Source of the DNA: Lunularia cruciata | Lineage: Eukaryota; Streptophyta; Marchantiopsida; Lunulariales; Lunulariaceae | Length of the DNA: 64,000 bases | Reading direction: 5' to 3' | Assembly: GCA_948567375.1 (NCBI GenBank) | Contig: OX419761.1 | Span: 30,418,243-30,482,242 of the forward strand | Notes under the pieces: model-generated | What the model was told of the DNA's origin: nothing | The model's database searches: none | What the model saw: only the letters and a program-made list of their open reading frames with translations | Translations under genes and position numbers: made by a program | Shown here: piece by piece, positions 24,001-35,749 of the stretch | Position numbering within the stretch: the stretch's first letter is position 1 | Layout of the letters: each line of letters starts with the position of its first letter

Positions 24001-25837
24001 ATACAGAAGTGTCTTATTCCATTTTAGCAAATTGCTATATACCAATTGTTCTTACTTTACGTGTACTTTTCTCTTACCTCATTTTTGTACATTTGATTAT
24101 ACCATGAAGTAGATCATTCTTCACATGCTTGAGTCCAATCATATGTTACATGCCACAATTTTATTAGTAGCTACTCATGGGTTACTTGGTGGTGGCCATC
24201 TACTATGTTATGGTTTTTGATTGCACCATTAAAGTCACCATTTGCACAGTCAATACCATCTGATGTGCAGCTAGTGCTAGACTCCTTGATTTCCCAAGAA
24301 GAAATATATTTTGAAAGGAAATTTCAAAGAGCTCACTTTTTTTTATTGGACTTTTGAGTTCTTGGTTATGGTGGACAAAGGCTGACAAGGACAACCTAGA
24401 TTCTCTTATATAAATTAGGTGTGGTTTGATGATATAATCAATGTTTTTTACATAGAATATTAAATTCTGATCATCTCACCATTGTGCTACTTTATAGTTT
24501 GTATATGATCTCTTAATTGAATTATGCTTCTGTAAAGTATGATCATGTATATAATTTCTTCAATGAATTGTGTTTTTATAGTGTATGATATTGATAATGA
24601 TAATGCGTGATATTGACATAATTTATACTTGCATGCTCCTTGTAATCCTATATTTTTCATATTCTTACATTCTTCTCCTTAGATTTAAGCAAGATTTAGG
24701 ATGATATGAATAAGGATATGTTCTCTCCTAACTACACTACTAATCTTACATATAAGCTTGAATAAGAAGAGATACAAATAATTAACACTACACTTCTGTT
24801 TGGATAAAGGAAGGCGTTTGGAAAGTTCAGAACGTTACATATAAGCTGCTATAAAAAGAGGTACAAAAGCTTCACATTATACTTCTCTTTTGTTGAAGGA
24901 AGGAGTCTAGGCGTTTAGATAACGGTGTTTTGCGCTTGACTCAATACTCTCAATTCTTTCTGAGAAGTTTATCATTTACACCTCATCTCTATCTAGGATT
25001 CTTCTAGATTTCTCCATGTAGGTCTAGAAGGTTTAATTGCAGTTCACCACCATATAGACTTCTGAACTCGCATTTTTAAGTTGAGAATGTGGAAAAGAGG
25101 ACAATTGCAGGCATACCATCATGAGCATCAAACAACTGTTTCTGGTTTGCATAACTTCAGCTACTACCATACTTTATGGTACTCCTTCAATCTTGCTTAC
25201 TCGATCTTGATGTATGTTCAACCTGGGTTTGGACTACCTTTAACCTGATAAGAATTCTCGGGAAATTTGTTCTGTATGTGGTGAATCTTGATGTGTGTAC
25301 TGATTGTATGACATGGTTGCTATGGCTGAGAAGCAGAACAGACACCTAGTTTTTATCAAGTAAAGAGCAGCAATATCAGCATAGAGGTTGTACCTTCAGC
25401 TTATGATCACTCACTCTACCGTTTTACCAGAAGATAAGTATCTGAATTCTCCCGAAATTGCCCCAACAACCATCCTGAAGATACTAGGTGCAAGAGTACA
25501 GTTTATTCGCTTAAGTAGATATGAAACAGATAAGGCTACTAAATAAGCAATATCCTCTACACATACCGGGGAGATGCAAGTATTATCAAAGTACTAAACA
25601 AGGCACACATAATCTTCCAAAGTGGTAACCAATCACCTCCGAATTTTGCATGATAATAGCTTCGAGGTTTCTGAGATAAACCTCACTCATCTTCGCTCAA
25701 AAAACACATGTGCTACTTTGAGGTGATAAGCAATCACCTCAGCGTGATGGGTATTCACTTTTAAGACTTCTGTAGAACCCGCAATGGTTTCTGAGGTAGA
25801 AACCTGATCCAACTATCATGTGAGGTTCAAGTTGTTG
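21044..25837. other. AT-rich intergenic DNA, no gene recognised
   Basis: The left part probably belongs to the G2 LTR and whatever it inserted into. Only short open frames occur on either strand. None has a recognisable motif and none is longer than about 80 codons between 21.4 and 25.8 kb. Base composition is clearly more AT-rich than in the retrotransposons. Nearer to 25.8 kb it becomes mixed-composition sequence flanking the GFA gene. Confidence 0.6.
24748..24921. repeat. Imperfect direct repeat, about 89-bp period, two copies
   Basis: Copy 1 starts ACATATAAGCTTGAATAAGA at 24748 and copy 2 ACATATAAGCTGCTATAAAA at 24837. Both continue with similar GATACAAA/GGTACAAA, ACTTCT and AAGGAAGG-GT segments in the same order. 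It lies about 0.9 kb beyond the 3' end of the GFA gene. Confidence 0.65.
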
Positions 25838-27147
25838 TTACATCTCTAATCCGACTCGCTTATGAAAGTCTTCGAGACTTTCCTCGGGGTATAATCCAAA
25901 CTTCTTGTCGTCAGCCCCAAACGCTGGGTCCACCCAAGCTGGCATAAAGTCTAACATGATGTGTGTTTTCTCCGGAGGAACAGGAAGGTCGGTGTCGATA
26001 GACGACGCTACTGGGTGCACCAACTCAGGCCACCTTGAATCGTCAAACCAAAGTGCAGATCCGCAGAACTTGCAGAAACGCCGACGCAGCTCACTTATCT
26101 GTAAACAAGGTCAAAATTAGCTTCAACTGGTGAGTACACCCTGACTATCTTACCAACAACTTCAGGGGACCTTACAGTACAAGAAGATTCCCTATACTTC
26201 CAGTAAGTACTGGTTCGCTCGGCAAACTGGTTCCTACAATATTAGACCTGCTCCCTATATGTATAACAGTGAGACACCGGTGAGTATGTAGCCGAGAAAT
26301 ATATATCTCGTATAACAGTGAAACACCCGGTGAGTATGTACCCGAGAAACATACACCTCGTATAACAGTGAAACACCCGGTGAGTATGTACCCGAGAAAC
26401 ATACATCTCGAAAGACAAAATAAGGATGACGTTTCGGCACATGGTTCCAACTTATAAGTTCCTTCTGGGTACAGATACATGCACTTTTGACCAGATTAGC
26501 CTGGTTAGAGATGTCATGCATCATAAATCAATAGTGCCTACACTACAGTAATCTATTGTGTGCAAAGCTGCAGCTACCTTGAAGAGAAGAAGAGAGATAA
26601 TAATCTGGTCTCATCATCAGAGTCATACATGCATTTCCCGAGTGCAGAGAAAGAACCGATGTGCGTCTAGTCCTTGCCGCCTGGCACATCTCACGAGTTA
26701 AATTGCATAGCAGACATGTACCTTAGCTGGGGAGTCCTCTGTCGCTGGTATCTTCGCCTGATAGATAGTGATGTTTTCTTCACCTTTCACCTTCAACGAG
26801 TCGGCATCGCCTCCAATGTTGATGGAAAAGCCACCTCCACCCGTAGTCTTTCGACATATCGAGCAGTAACATAGCTGCACCAAAACTTCATGAAATTAGT
26901 TTCACAAGAATAAGGTTTTAGTGTCAGAACCCATCCACTCCACCCATCAGTAAGGGGTTTTTCGCACCCTGAACCGGAGACATAGACCTTACCAGCGAGC
27001 AATTTCAGACAACGAAACTCGACTTCTTGAACGCTGAGGAAACTTGAGCAATTGGAAACAGTTGATATATACCTGGTAGGGAACCGGATGCTTTGATTCA
27101 CACTCATACTGAACTGCACCACAATGACACGATCCTTTGAGCTTCAT
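25838..27147 (-). CDS. CENP-V/GFA-domain protein, three exons, intact
   Basis: Exons on the minus strand are 27147-27073, 26874-26722 and 26098-25838. Both introns (198 and 623 bp) start GT and end AG and fall between codons. The product is 162 residues starting M-K-L-K-G-S-C-H-C-G. All seven zinc-site cysteines of the Mss4-like GFA/CENP-V fold are present: C7-x-C9, C27-x-C29-x2-C32, C85-x2-C88. Other family signatures are G-G-G-G-F-S-I-N-I-G-G, C-G-S-A-L-W and Y-P-E-E-S. Length matches bacterial and fungal single-domain members. The family includes a bacterial enzyme named for glutathione-dependent formaldehyde activation; the true substrate of most members is unknown. This subtype looks more like fungal/bacterial proteins than the Arabidopsis GFA proteins I recall. 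It is the only cellular gene I can support here. No signal peptide or membrane segment is seen, so it is probably cytosolic. Confidence 0.88.
26261..26409. repeat. Three tandem copies of a 49-50-bp unit in intron 2 of the GFA gene
   Basis: Units start GTATAACAGTGA at 26261, 26310 and 26360 and share ACACC(C)GGTGAGTATGTA and CCGAGAAA. Copies 2 and 3 are nearly identical; copy 1 has a few differences. They lie fully inside the 623-bp intron, so they do not affect the protein. A GGTGAGTATG phrase in each unit resembles a plus-strand 5' splice site, probably by chance. Confidence 0.9.
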
Positions 27148-30100
27148 CTTGGAGAGAGTTTGCGCTCTGATTAGGGTAAAAGTTTTGCTAGTCCTTATCT
27201 GATCCCAAAATATATACTGATTTCTGTAAATTCCATGATTGAAGTAAATGACATGTGACTCGCAATATATACTGCTTTCTTAAAGTTCCGTAATTGAGGT
27301 CATGACATGTTATTCGCATGTGAAGCCAGTTGTCAGCTAAATCTTCGGTCTACCGGGCTTCAATGCTCACACGTCTACCTCCTCCATGTCACAATATTCA
27401 TCGATCGGAGAACCCTAAAACGATAGCTAAAACCCTTCCTTCCGGAAGGTTTTAGCTTGAGAAACTCTTACGGGAGAGTGAAACCCAGGTAGCATATGTT
27501 TTTCCCAGGTTTAATATCTATCTCGGGTTGTCCCCAAGCGCTTATGATGTCTTCGATGTAAATGAGAAAAAGGCGACCACGTAGGATACAGGATATGAAG
27601 ACCCCATCAAGCATCGATGTAAATTAGCACGTGAGATTCCTCTCGCTGATTATTTATTCGGGTACTCGAAACTTTACTGTATTCACTTCTGACGTCTTGC
27701 AGGAATTTTGCACGATCTTCTCGTGGGCCTTTTCCCGTCACTGAGTATCTTCGTTGCGTTAACTAACAAGCTGCGCAGGTTTCACTTTTATTTGCTTTCG
27801 TTCACTATGTCTTTCTTTGGTATTCTGTTTTGCTACATTTCTTCTGACTTTTCTAGTTACAACGTATTTACCAACGCACGCGTCCCAACAAAGCCACAAT
27901 GAACCCTACCCAAACACAGAAAACAAAAGGGAGCTTAATTACCGTCGTATACCACCAGCCTGTCTCAAAACTTCCGGTTCCAATCAAAGGATATAGATCC
28001 GTAAAGAGATTGCTTTGTATCTGCTAAAGGTTGTAACAGTCCCAAAATGCCGACTACGTTCGGTACTTTTCTTCTTCCATAGACGCAATGACTTTTCGTT
28101 CTGATAATACGAAGAACAACTTACCAGGAATGGTTAGGGGGCGTACAAACGAAAACAAATGCCATTATGTGGAGCTCACCATGAAACTTATCAAGCGGGG
28201 GAGCGGGAGGAATTTCAGATAATATCATCCTATCATTAGACCAGGGAAGCCCCCGACTTGGGCCTCTCTATATAGTGTAATCTATATGTTCTAGAGATAG
28301 TCTTGATACAATAAACTCGGGGAAAGGGTGACTGCGTAGAAAACACGAAGGATGGAAGGCCCCATCCAGTCGAATAAAAAAGAGTAAAATGGAGCTAAGT
28401 CCCAATAGAGTCCAAACGAGAAATCTGCAGCTAAGAGATCGGAGCTATGCAAGTTTAAGTTTATACAACAAACTCAGCAATTTAACTTAAGTATTCCGAG
28501 AAGGAGCTGTTTGACTGACCCCGTCATCGTTCACTCCTGATATCAAGCGTTCATTCCTGGTATCAAGGGAAAGCAACGTTGGACACACTTGCAGTACGAC
28601 ACCAGAATCAACGAGGATATGAGAGAAGGGCAAACGGGAGAGAGACGAGGGGGGCATCCCTTGATTCCAGAATGTATTTTAGGTTATGAATAAATAGAAT
28701 AAATTCTTCTTTTCTTCAGTTTCAGTTGAAGGTTATGAAATTTTGTCATATGATATGAGTGAACTTAGATATTTTAATTTTGATTGATTATTTTAGATGA
28801 TGAGTTATGATGTTTTATTTTTAATCTTTTGGTTTTATTGTTTAACTTTATTATAAATTTAAGCGTTGATTCTACTGGAGATTAGTTTGAAAACTATAAA
28901 GATAGGAAAAAAAGCTATAGATATTTATAGGTTATTGGGTTTGGATAGTTATCATTTATAAATATGAGATGGTAGATGAGTAAGTTATGGTTTTGAAGGT
29001 GTATTGAGATGTACAACTCTCATATTATTATAGTTATCTTTATGTTAATTATAGCTTCATATTTTATATGAGATTATTTAGAGCAGTGTGAGATATACTA
29101 TGCTGGATATGTCGGACTTGGTGTATTATAGATTCTTTATTTTGTAAGCAGGAAAACTCATGTATGAAGTATGTACAATGATCACGATTAGACTACTTAA
29201 GATATCCACTTGAGGCCAGCTATCATGTCAAGATCACTGACAACCGGGATTATACACACAAAATAATCCTTTGTTGACTATGTGAGGTGTACTGATCTTA
29301 TCATAGTAGTGGTTAGTATCCTAGGCAAGTTGTATTTTGGGACTATTTGACATTAATTATCTGTATTAATTGAATTTTTTATCCTCTTTTGAGCACCCTA
29401 TGATGAGGTTAGATAGGCTTTGCTTACTCCTTAAATTAATTAGCATATGATCCATTGGATGACTTAGTATGATTTGTATTTCTCTTATTCTATGTATATT
29501 TATTATGTTATAGAGAGGCTTGTAAAGGAGACAGATTGTTGCTAAATTTTAGAGGTTTTGGGTTGGGATTTATGATATATTACAAGCGGAGTCTATTTGG
29601 ATTACACATTTTAGAAGACCACTGTTTCATCATAAGATATTATAGATTTCACTTGATTACAATAGTATAAGATCTTGGGTCAAGTTTGCAAGTATGATAT
29701 AATAGCATGAGCCCTATATATATAACATTTATAAGATGATTTACCCTTTGTAGTTTTTAATCCATCTTTGGTCATATTAGAGATATTGGAGTGCCAACTA
29801 TGAATATGAGGAGTTTTTATATCTTTGTGGATCAATTATTGCCATACATTATGCACAACTCTATAACTATTTTCAAGAGGCTTATCAAAGATAATTTATG
29901 AGTATCTTAAAGATAACTTCCAAGCATACAATCTTTCTAGTAGTTTCATAGAGTTCTTCTAGGTGGTTGCAACAATAACAAAGGAGATACTCTTATGTTA
30001 GTCAATCAAGTACTAAGTACTAGTCAACTTCTTGTGATTGGAGAAGTACATATGAGCATTAGACCAATTTGGATTGAGGAGTTCTTATCTAGATTTTCTA

Positions 30101-31188
30101 TCTGTATTATTATTCTTTAGTATTATTTATGTGACCCACCTTTGCCTCACTTGAGCAGAATTTCAATTTTTTAGTTTAGTAGTTTAAATACAAATGATAT
30201 AGAAGGTTGGGAACAAAGATGAACAAAAGTTATTAATTGCTAAACTAATCCTCACAAAGTAAGGAAGACAAGACAAAGTCCAGATAAGCTACAACAACAA
30301 AGACATCAATCTTCCATGCAATGACTACAACCTAATTCAAGAGATACAAGGATTAAGATTTTATATCATGATTGTGATTACTCGGCAGGCCTTTGTTATT
30401 ACAAACATCAGAAATACAAATGAGCAAGATCAGACTTCATTTTTATTACAAGAAAAGTACATTTTACCATTTTCAACACATGTCAAATTAGTCTTGGAGG
30501 ATATGAAGATGTTGAATTTGGCACAACTAAATTTGTGTTGTCACAACATTCCAATTTTGCAAAATAACAATGCGTCATCAAACCTCATGCATCTCACCTG
30601 AAGGTGCCACCAAAGAACAGATTTCTGACCATTTGGGACCAAGTGACATGTGTGTGAGATGCAAATGTGACCCTTCACTAATTGCTGCAACGGCTAAAGG
30701 ACAGATTGTAACACCCATATGTGCATGTATGTGCTATTGTGATATTTACTTTGGTATTATAAGTACTTGAGCAATATATTTATATAAAGATAAAGGATTG
30801 TTCTACATTAGTCATGATTAGCTAAAGTTAGTCAGAACTAAGATAGAGGGTACCTTACTTTAGAGGAAGTGGAAAAGATAAGCACCACTATTTTGGATTC
30901 TAGTGTATTGACTTGGTATTATTCCTAGGTGTTTGGTTTGTGGAAAGAGTTGAGAACTTTTGTACCCACAAGCCATTTTTGCTTGAGATTCTTCTATAGT
31001 CCAAGGATAGCCCATGTGAAGGAATCCTTGACTTAGTGGTTGGGTCAAGATAAGACCACATACTTAGGAGATATTCTAATAGGTATGGATATTACTTTTG
31101 ATTTTTGACTTTATTTCACTTTTAGCCTAATAACTTGAGTTACTCTAGTAATTAATAACTTTGATGTGTAACTATTTCACAAGTATAT
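27148..31188. other. Intergenic DNA between the GFA gene and LTR U3
   Basis: 27148-27350 is the probable GFA promoter side, with no clear TATA call. 27.35-28.7 kb has mixed composition with short open frames and a hairpin. 28.7-31.19 kb is AT-rich with no motif I recognise. A plus-strand open frame at 27708-27902 is hydrophobic and flanked by an AG and a GT, but it has no identifiable domain, so I do not call it a gene. Two open frames at 30368-30770 likewise show nothing recognisable. Confidence 0.55.
27426..27456. repeat. Inverted repeat (hairpin) with GCTAAAACC / GGTTTTAGC arms
   Basis: Arms of 9 bp enclose a self-complementary CCTTCCGGAAGG core at 27437-27448. It lies about 280 bp upstream of the GFA start codon. 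Its function is unknown; it could be a remnant of a small transposon or a regulatory palindrome. Confidence 0.6.
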
Positions 31189-31599
31189 TGTGGTCCCCAC
31201 ATTTTTTGTTTTTTTCTGTTTTGTTAGCATGTGGAGAAGAAGTAAGCAAGAAAGCCAAATTGCAAAAGAAAGAATGGACAGGGGTGTCTTCGGAGGAAAT
31301 CCAAAGAAGTTGACTTCGGGTTGGAGACCAGAAATACTTAGAAGGGGAGTACGAAGGACAAGTCTGGAGATCATTGTCTTTGGATTGGGACGCAAAGGCC
31401 AATGCAAAGACCATCTAACAACCTTTCTAAGTGGCAAGAAAGTACACTTCAAGAAATGGCAGAGGCAGAAGAAGCATGTCTTTGATAGTGACAAGACAGC
31501 AACACGTAGAAGAAGGGGAAGTTGATTTTGAAATCAACTGGAGAATGATTGCAATTTGAGGTAATATAAGATTGCAATTGCATAGGGGGAAAGTTAAAT

Positions 31600-34143
31600 A
31601 TGTCAAGTAGATTTCCTATTCCTCTAAGTAGTTGTCTTGCAGTAATGTGTGTCAAGAAGCCAATTGAGAGTGAGATATTCCAAAATCCAAAAGGGGTTAG
31701 AGTGTCTCATCCAAGAGAAGGAATAGTCTTCCAGTGCCAAAGAACAAGAGAGCAGATCATGGCAAAGAAGGTCAAGAACGCTCTTGCAGTATGAAGTTTT
31801 GCAATTCGTAGGTTGGATGTAGTAGCAAGGATCAAGGTCTTGAATAGACTTCTTATTACTTTCTTAGCATGGAACTGGAATTTTAGTTTCCCAAGAGTCA
31901 TGGCAGAGAACTGCTAGTAATTGCGTGGAAGGCCCTAAAGTCAAAAGGAAGAAAGGAAATCCGGCTCCATGGACTGAGTCGAATTGGAGGTTAGTGTTGG
32001 GGAAGGAAGCAGGAGAATCGACTGGGATCACCTTCTATCGGAAGTGTGATGCTGCAGAGGAGACGGAAAACATATGCAATTTGTTCTTTGCTCTGTACAC
32101 AACGAATGGTTACAAGGTAGAGTCTTATCGGGGCCCAATTAAACAAAGTATTGTGGGGTCGATAATGGCCATGTTCAAACCAGAACGCATGACGTACGTG
32201 AACATGCAGCAGGTAGTCTTTGTCCACAAGATGTTTGCAGGAGTGAAGGTGAATTGGGCAAAGTGTTTCTACCAACAAATGATGCAGATGGTGGTCAATT
32301 GCAGGACAAGTTTGCCTTCACATTATTTTGCACCTTTTGCAGCACATTTTTACTTTGGGTTGAATTTGCTGACAGCAGAGGAGAGGCGTCACATGGTGTT
32401 GCATTTCCATCCTGATTTGAGACGGGAAGCGGATGAAGAAGAGCAACAATACATGGCACACCTGCAAGCCAGTGATGATCACTTCTTGAAGATGGGACAA
32501 CGGAAGATGGAAGAAGTCACAAGCCCAAAGACGAAGAAGCACAATAAACCCAAAGAAGCAGAGTCACCTCCATCACAAAGGAAGACCCAAAGACTGGTTC
32601 CAAAGGGTAAGAAGATGGTGAAAGAAGAACCGTCAGTGACCAAGTCTGAAGGGGAGACAGAGTCTAGAGGAGAGGACTCAAAAGAAGCCAAACTCACGTT
32701 ACAAAGTAAGGAATCCAGAAGCAAGAGTGAGGGTGAAGACAAGGTTTAGCAATCGGCTGAAGAAGAAGAAGGGTATGAAGCTTGTCATGCAATGATTGAC
32801 AGTGTACCAGGAAAGACAAATTATTGCATAGCCTTGGTTGTGGAAGAGAAAGGGGCTAAAAAACAGAAGGAGTATCCTGCGGGGCCGAGTCCAGTAGGTA
32901 AGGAAGAAGGAAGCTTGGAAGCAGTATCATTGAAGATACAAAGATCGCTAATTCGGTAGAAGGAGCCAGTGGAAGAGGAGAAGTACAAAGATGGAGTCAA
33001 AGGTGAAGAGAACTTTGGAAGGATATAGTATCTATCAAAGGTTGTAACTCCATTGTTGGGGCTATTAAAAGAGCACCAGAAGGTAATTCCCCAAGATTGT
33101 ACGAAGATGACGAATGAGTTGTAGGTGGTGAAGTATCTGATGGCTGAAGTGAAGGGTTTGCAGGAGCGTGTAACCCAAAGAGACAAGGAAGTTGAAGAAC
33201 TTTGGGTGAATATAGTCTTGAAGAAGAAGACTTTTGAGAGGTTGCAAGATAGTTTTGAAGCAAGAAGGAGAGAAATGCAGCATCAACTCAACAAATTGAA
33301 GGAGCAGATGATGTTGTTGACCAAGATGAAAGAAGAAGTCAGTGAAGTGCACATCGAGAGTATTCATGTGAAGGCAATGGCCGCAGTATTGGAGTAGGAG
33401 TTAGAAAGTTTGAGGAAGAGTGCGGCTGGGAAGGATCAAGCATGGCAGAGAGAGTTGGAGTTAGAATTCAAGAAGAAGAAAGATTGCACGAGTTGGTACA
33501 AAGTGCTAAGTAACAAAGTTCTCAATGTGTGGAGGAGAAGAAGATGCTCGCTGCTGAGTACAAAGACAAATTAAAAATGTACCAAGAAGAGTTGAAGGTA
33601 GAGCGATCTTGAGGATATAAGTTGGAATCCGTAGGAGAAGTTGTCGAGAAGTTACAAGCAATGTTGAGCACAGAGACTGAAGGAAGATTGGAAGAAGCAC
33701 GCGTACATGAGTTAAAGTTGCTTGTGCATGAAACTCAAAAGAGGAAAGCCAAAGATGTGGATATGAATACTTTACTAATCCTATTGAGGGAGCAAGTAGA
33801 TCAGAAAATGTTAAAAGTAGGAGACAATGTCAATCTCAGATTAGATTTAGTGAATTCAAAGTTAGAAAGAATTAGGAGTAGTGTGACAGAGGTGAGAAAG
33901 CCCGATGTTGCAGAAGTAGGAATACATGTGTCTTCGGACTTGTCATTTGAGACATTAGAGAAGAGTGGGTTAGGAGATAAAGAGATAGAAAGATTACCCA
34001 TGATCTCAATTGCAGATCAGAGTGAAGAAGTGGTAGAAGAAGTGAAGGATTTGGTAGTTGTAGACATACTCAAAGAAGGAGAAGTGATAGGAAGATCATT
34101 GGGTTTGAAAGCCGATGACAAAGTAGACATTGGATTGGAGTAG
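31600..34143 (+). pseudogene. U3 copy of the LTR-borne coiled-coil protein gene
   Basis: It starts at the family ATG, 411 bp from the LTR start (M-S-S-R-F-P-I-P-L), and ends V-D-I-G-L-E at TAG 34141-34143. Four long open pieces remain: 31600-31794, 31925-32749, 33125-33397 and 33622-34143. The N-terminal domain (to about residue 270) has N-G-Y-K-V-E-S-Y, Q-V-V-F-V-H-K-M-F-A-G, W-A-K-C-F-Y-Q-Q and Y-F-A-P-F-A-A-H-F-Y-F-G-L-N-L-L. A linker rich in K, E and S with basic clusters (R-L-V-P-K-G-K-K) follows, then a long heptad-rich segment. There is no RT, protease or transposase motif. Similar patterns to plant transposon-associated domains can be imagined but not proven. Stops at about 31795 and 32749 show that this copy is dead. 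Confidence 0.75.
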
Positions 34144-34261
34144 TAATAGTTTTTGAGATAGGAAGAGGCAGATATGAAGAGTTGCATTGTCAGTTCGGAT
34201 TTGCAGGTTAGAAGAGTTGTTGTAGAACGATATAGTTGTTAGTAATTGTCGTTTGCTTCAC

Positions 34262-34269
34262 TATTTAAG
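34262..34269 (+). promoter_or_regulatory. TATA-like box of LTR U3
   Basis: TATTTAAG, 679 bp from the LTR 3' end and about 120 bp after the stop of the reading frame. The position is conserved across the family. Confidence 0.55.
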
Positions 34270-35749
34270 AGTGGCATTTGCAATGAAATGTTGTTCAATA
34301 TTCATATTTCTGAAGATAGATAAAGTAAAGTGTTGATTTTAGTGCTCATCCCTTGAGCTTGATTCCGAGTATCAATTCTGCATTTGTGTTTGTGAGTGTG
34401 TGGAGAATTTTGAAGTGCAAATCAGTGTGTTTGTTGGATGTTGGATTCCGCAGCCTTGATCTTCATTCTGTGTGTTTGATCTTGAGTGAAGTGCAATCAA
34501 AGAAATGCCTTGACAGATCTGAGAGGAATTGTAGTGTTGGTAGTATTTTGCATTTGTGAGTGTTGCGCTGAGTTGATGTGAAGCAATTTCAATCAAGGAA
34601 GTTGTGCCTTTAGTGGAGGGGTGGAACACAATTCTGAGGCAAAGTTGTTTTACAGTGAAGTGCCGTCTTTGGGAGAATCTGAATCATCAAAATCAAGATT
34701 TGTTTGGATAGAATTTGCTATGTTGTGATTATGGGTATTTGTATTTGTGACAAGTTGTCAAGATTATGAGCTTGTTACTCTCTTTTGCGTGTAGTTGCTA
34801 CTTGAGAGATTAAAGAGGAAATCAAGAAGAACTACATGTTACTATTTGACTTTGTATTTAGACATTTCTGATTAGTATCTCTGCGGGAACAAACTTTACT
34901 TACCCAATTACCGCAAAAGTGATATTTGCTGGGTTGTCACATATATAAACTAGGGGTGAGGAGTTACTCATCATCTTTTTATTTGCAGCTATCTCTCTCT
35001 CATTGAGTTTTCCAGTGAGCAATGGTTTAAGTCTTACAATGTTAGCAATGGAGGTGTATGATGGAGTTGGAGTTCTTTGCCTTCTTAGTCCATTGTGCAC
35101 TACCATAATAGCCATCAAAGGTTCATATTGAGTGAGACAGGCCAGCTCACATTTTTGGTTCCATGGCTAAGACTTCTTTAGAAGGCAAGAGAATGTTCCT
35201 TGTATAATTTTATATTAGACAGAAGTGTTAGGTTTTGAATGATATGCCTTAGGTTTCGGGTATTTTAGTGAGGATTGCTCTCTCATAGGTTGTGGGGAGT
35301 ATGGACTGTAAAACTATTGTAGGACTGGACTAGTAAAATGTGGTACCCACATTTTTGTTTTTTTTCTCAATCTTGAAGAAGAAGTGTATAGAGAAGTCAA
35401 ATTGCGCATGTATGGCCAAAGAAGGCAAAGAAAAGTGTCCTTGGGATATAACTTGAGGTAACGTGACTTCGGGTCATAAGGCAAGGTACTCGGAATTGCC
35501 TTGTCAGCATACAATCCAAAGTAAGGAGTTGTCTTATTGGGGGTGCTCAACCCACGGCAAGGACAATGTAACAACTTTCCTTTGGGGCAAGACATTCAAG
35601 AAGGTACCGTTCAAAAATGATGGTCATACGTGTGAAGGACACTTGACAGTGACAAGAGCATGCAAGAGGTGTGATTTCTTGGTAGAAACTCAAATTGAAG
35701 AAAGACGGAGAAGGCGGGACTCTATAAAAGTCAGGCTAAAGACAAATCA

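Larger units (their letters stand above)
31189..34941 (+). mobile_element. Long-LTR copy U3 (3753 bp), solo-LTR-like with perfect TSD
   Basis: It begins TGTGGTCCCCACATTTTTT and ends GGGTTGTCACA. The five bases on each side are identical, TATAT at 31184-31188 and at 34942-34946. TG...CA ends with a 5-bp duplication indicate integration by an LTR-element integrase followed by LTR-LTR recombination, or a single-LTR insertion. No primer-binding site or polypurine tract flanks it, which fits a solo LTR. It carries a ~850-codon reading frame in U3, a TATA-like box at 34262, and a ~680-bp R-U5 part. Confidence 0.88.

Noticed and set aside
25838..27147. GFA gene as fungal contamination of the assembly
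   Set aside because: It sits in a continuous sequence with plant retrotransposons on both sides and has a 623-bp intron. Read-level checks would still be needed to exclude a chimeric join.
27708..27902. Hydrophobic plus-strand frame flanked by AG and GT, possible exon
   Set aside because: There is no recognisable motif, no neighbouring exons and weak splice context, so it is not enough to call a gene.
31189..34941. Long-LTR family as a DNA transposon with short terminal repeats
   Set aside because: TG...CA ends, 5-bp duplications, a TATA box about 0.7 kb before the end and a solo form fit an LTR better. No transposase motif is present. DNA-transposon families with TGT ends (Ginger-like) remain a remote alternative.
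34900..35118. Minus-strand open frame spanning the right edge of U3
   Set aside because: It crosses the U3 boundary and TSD, so it is a chance fusion of LTR and flank. The flank itself shows no known domain.
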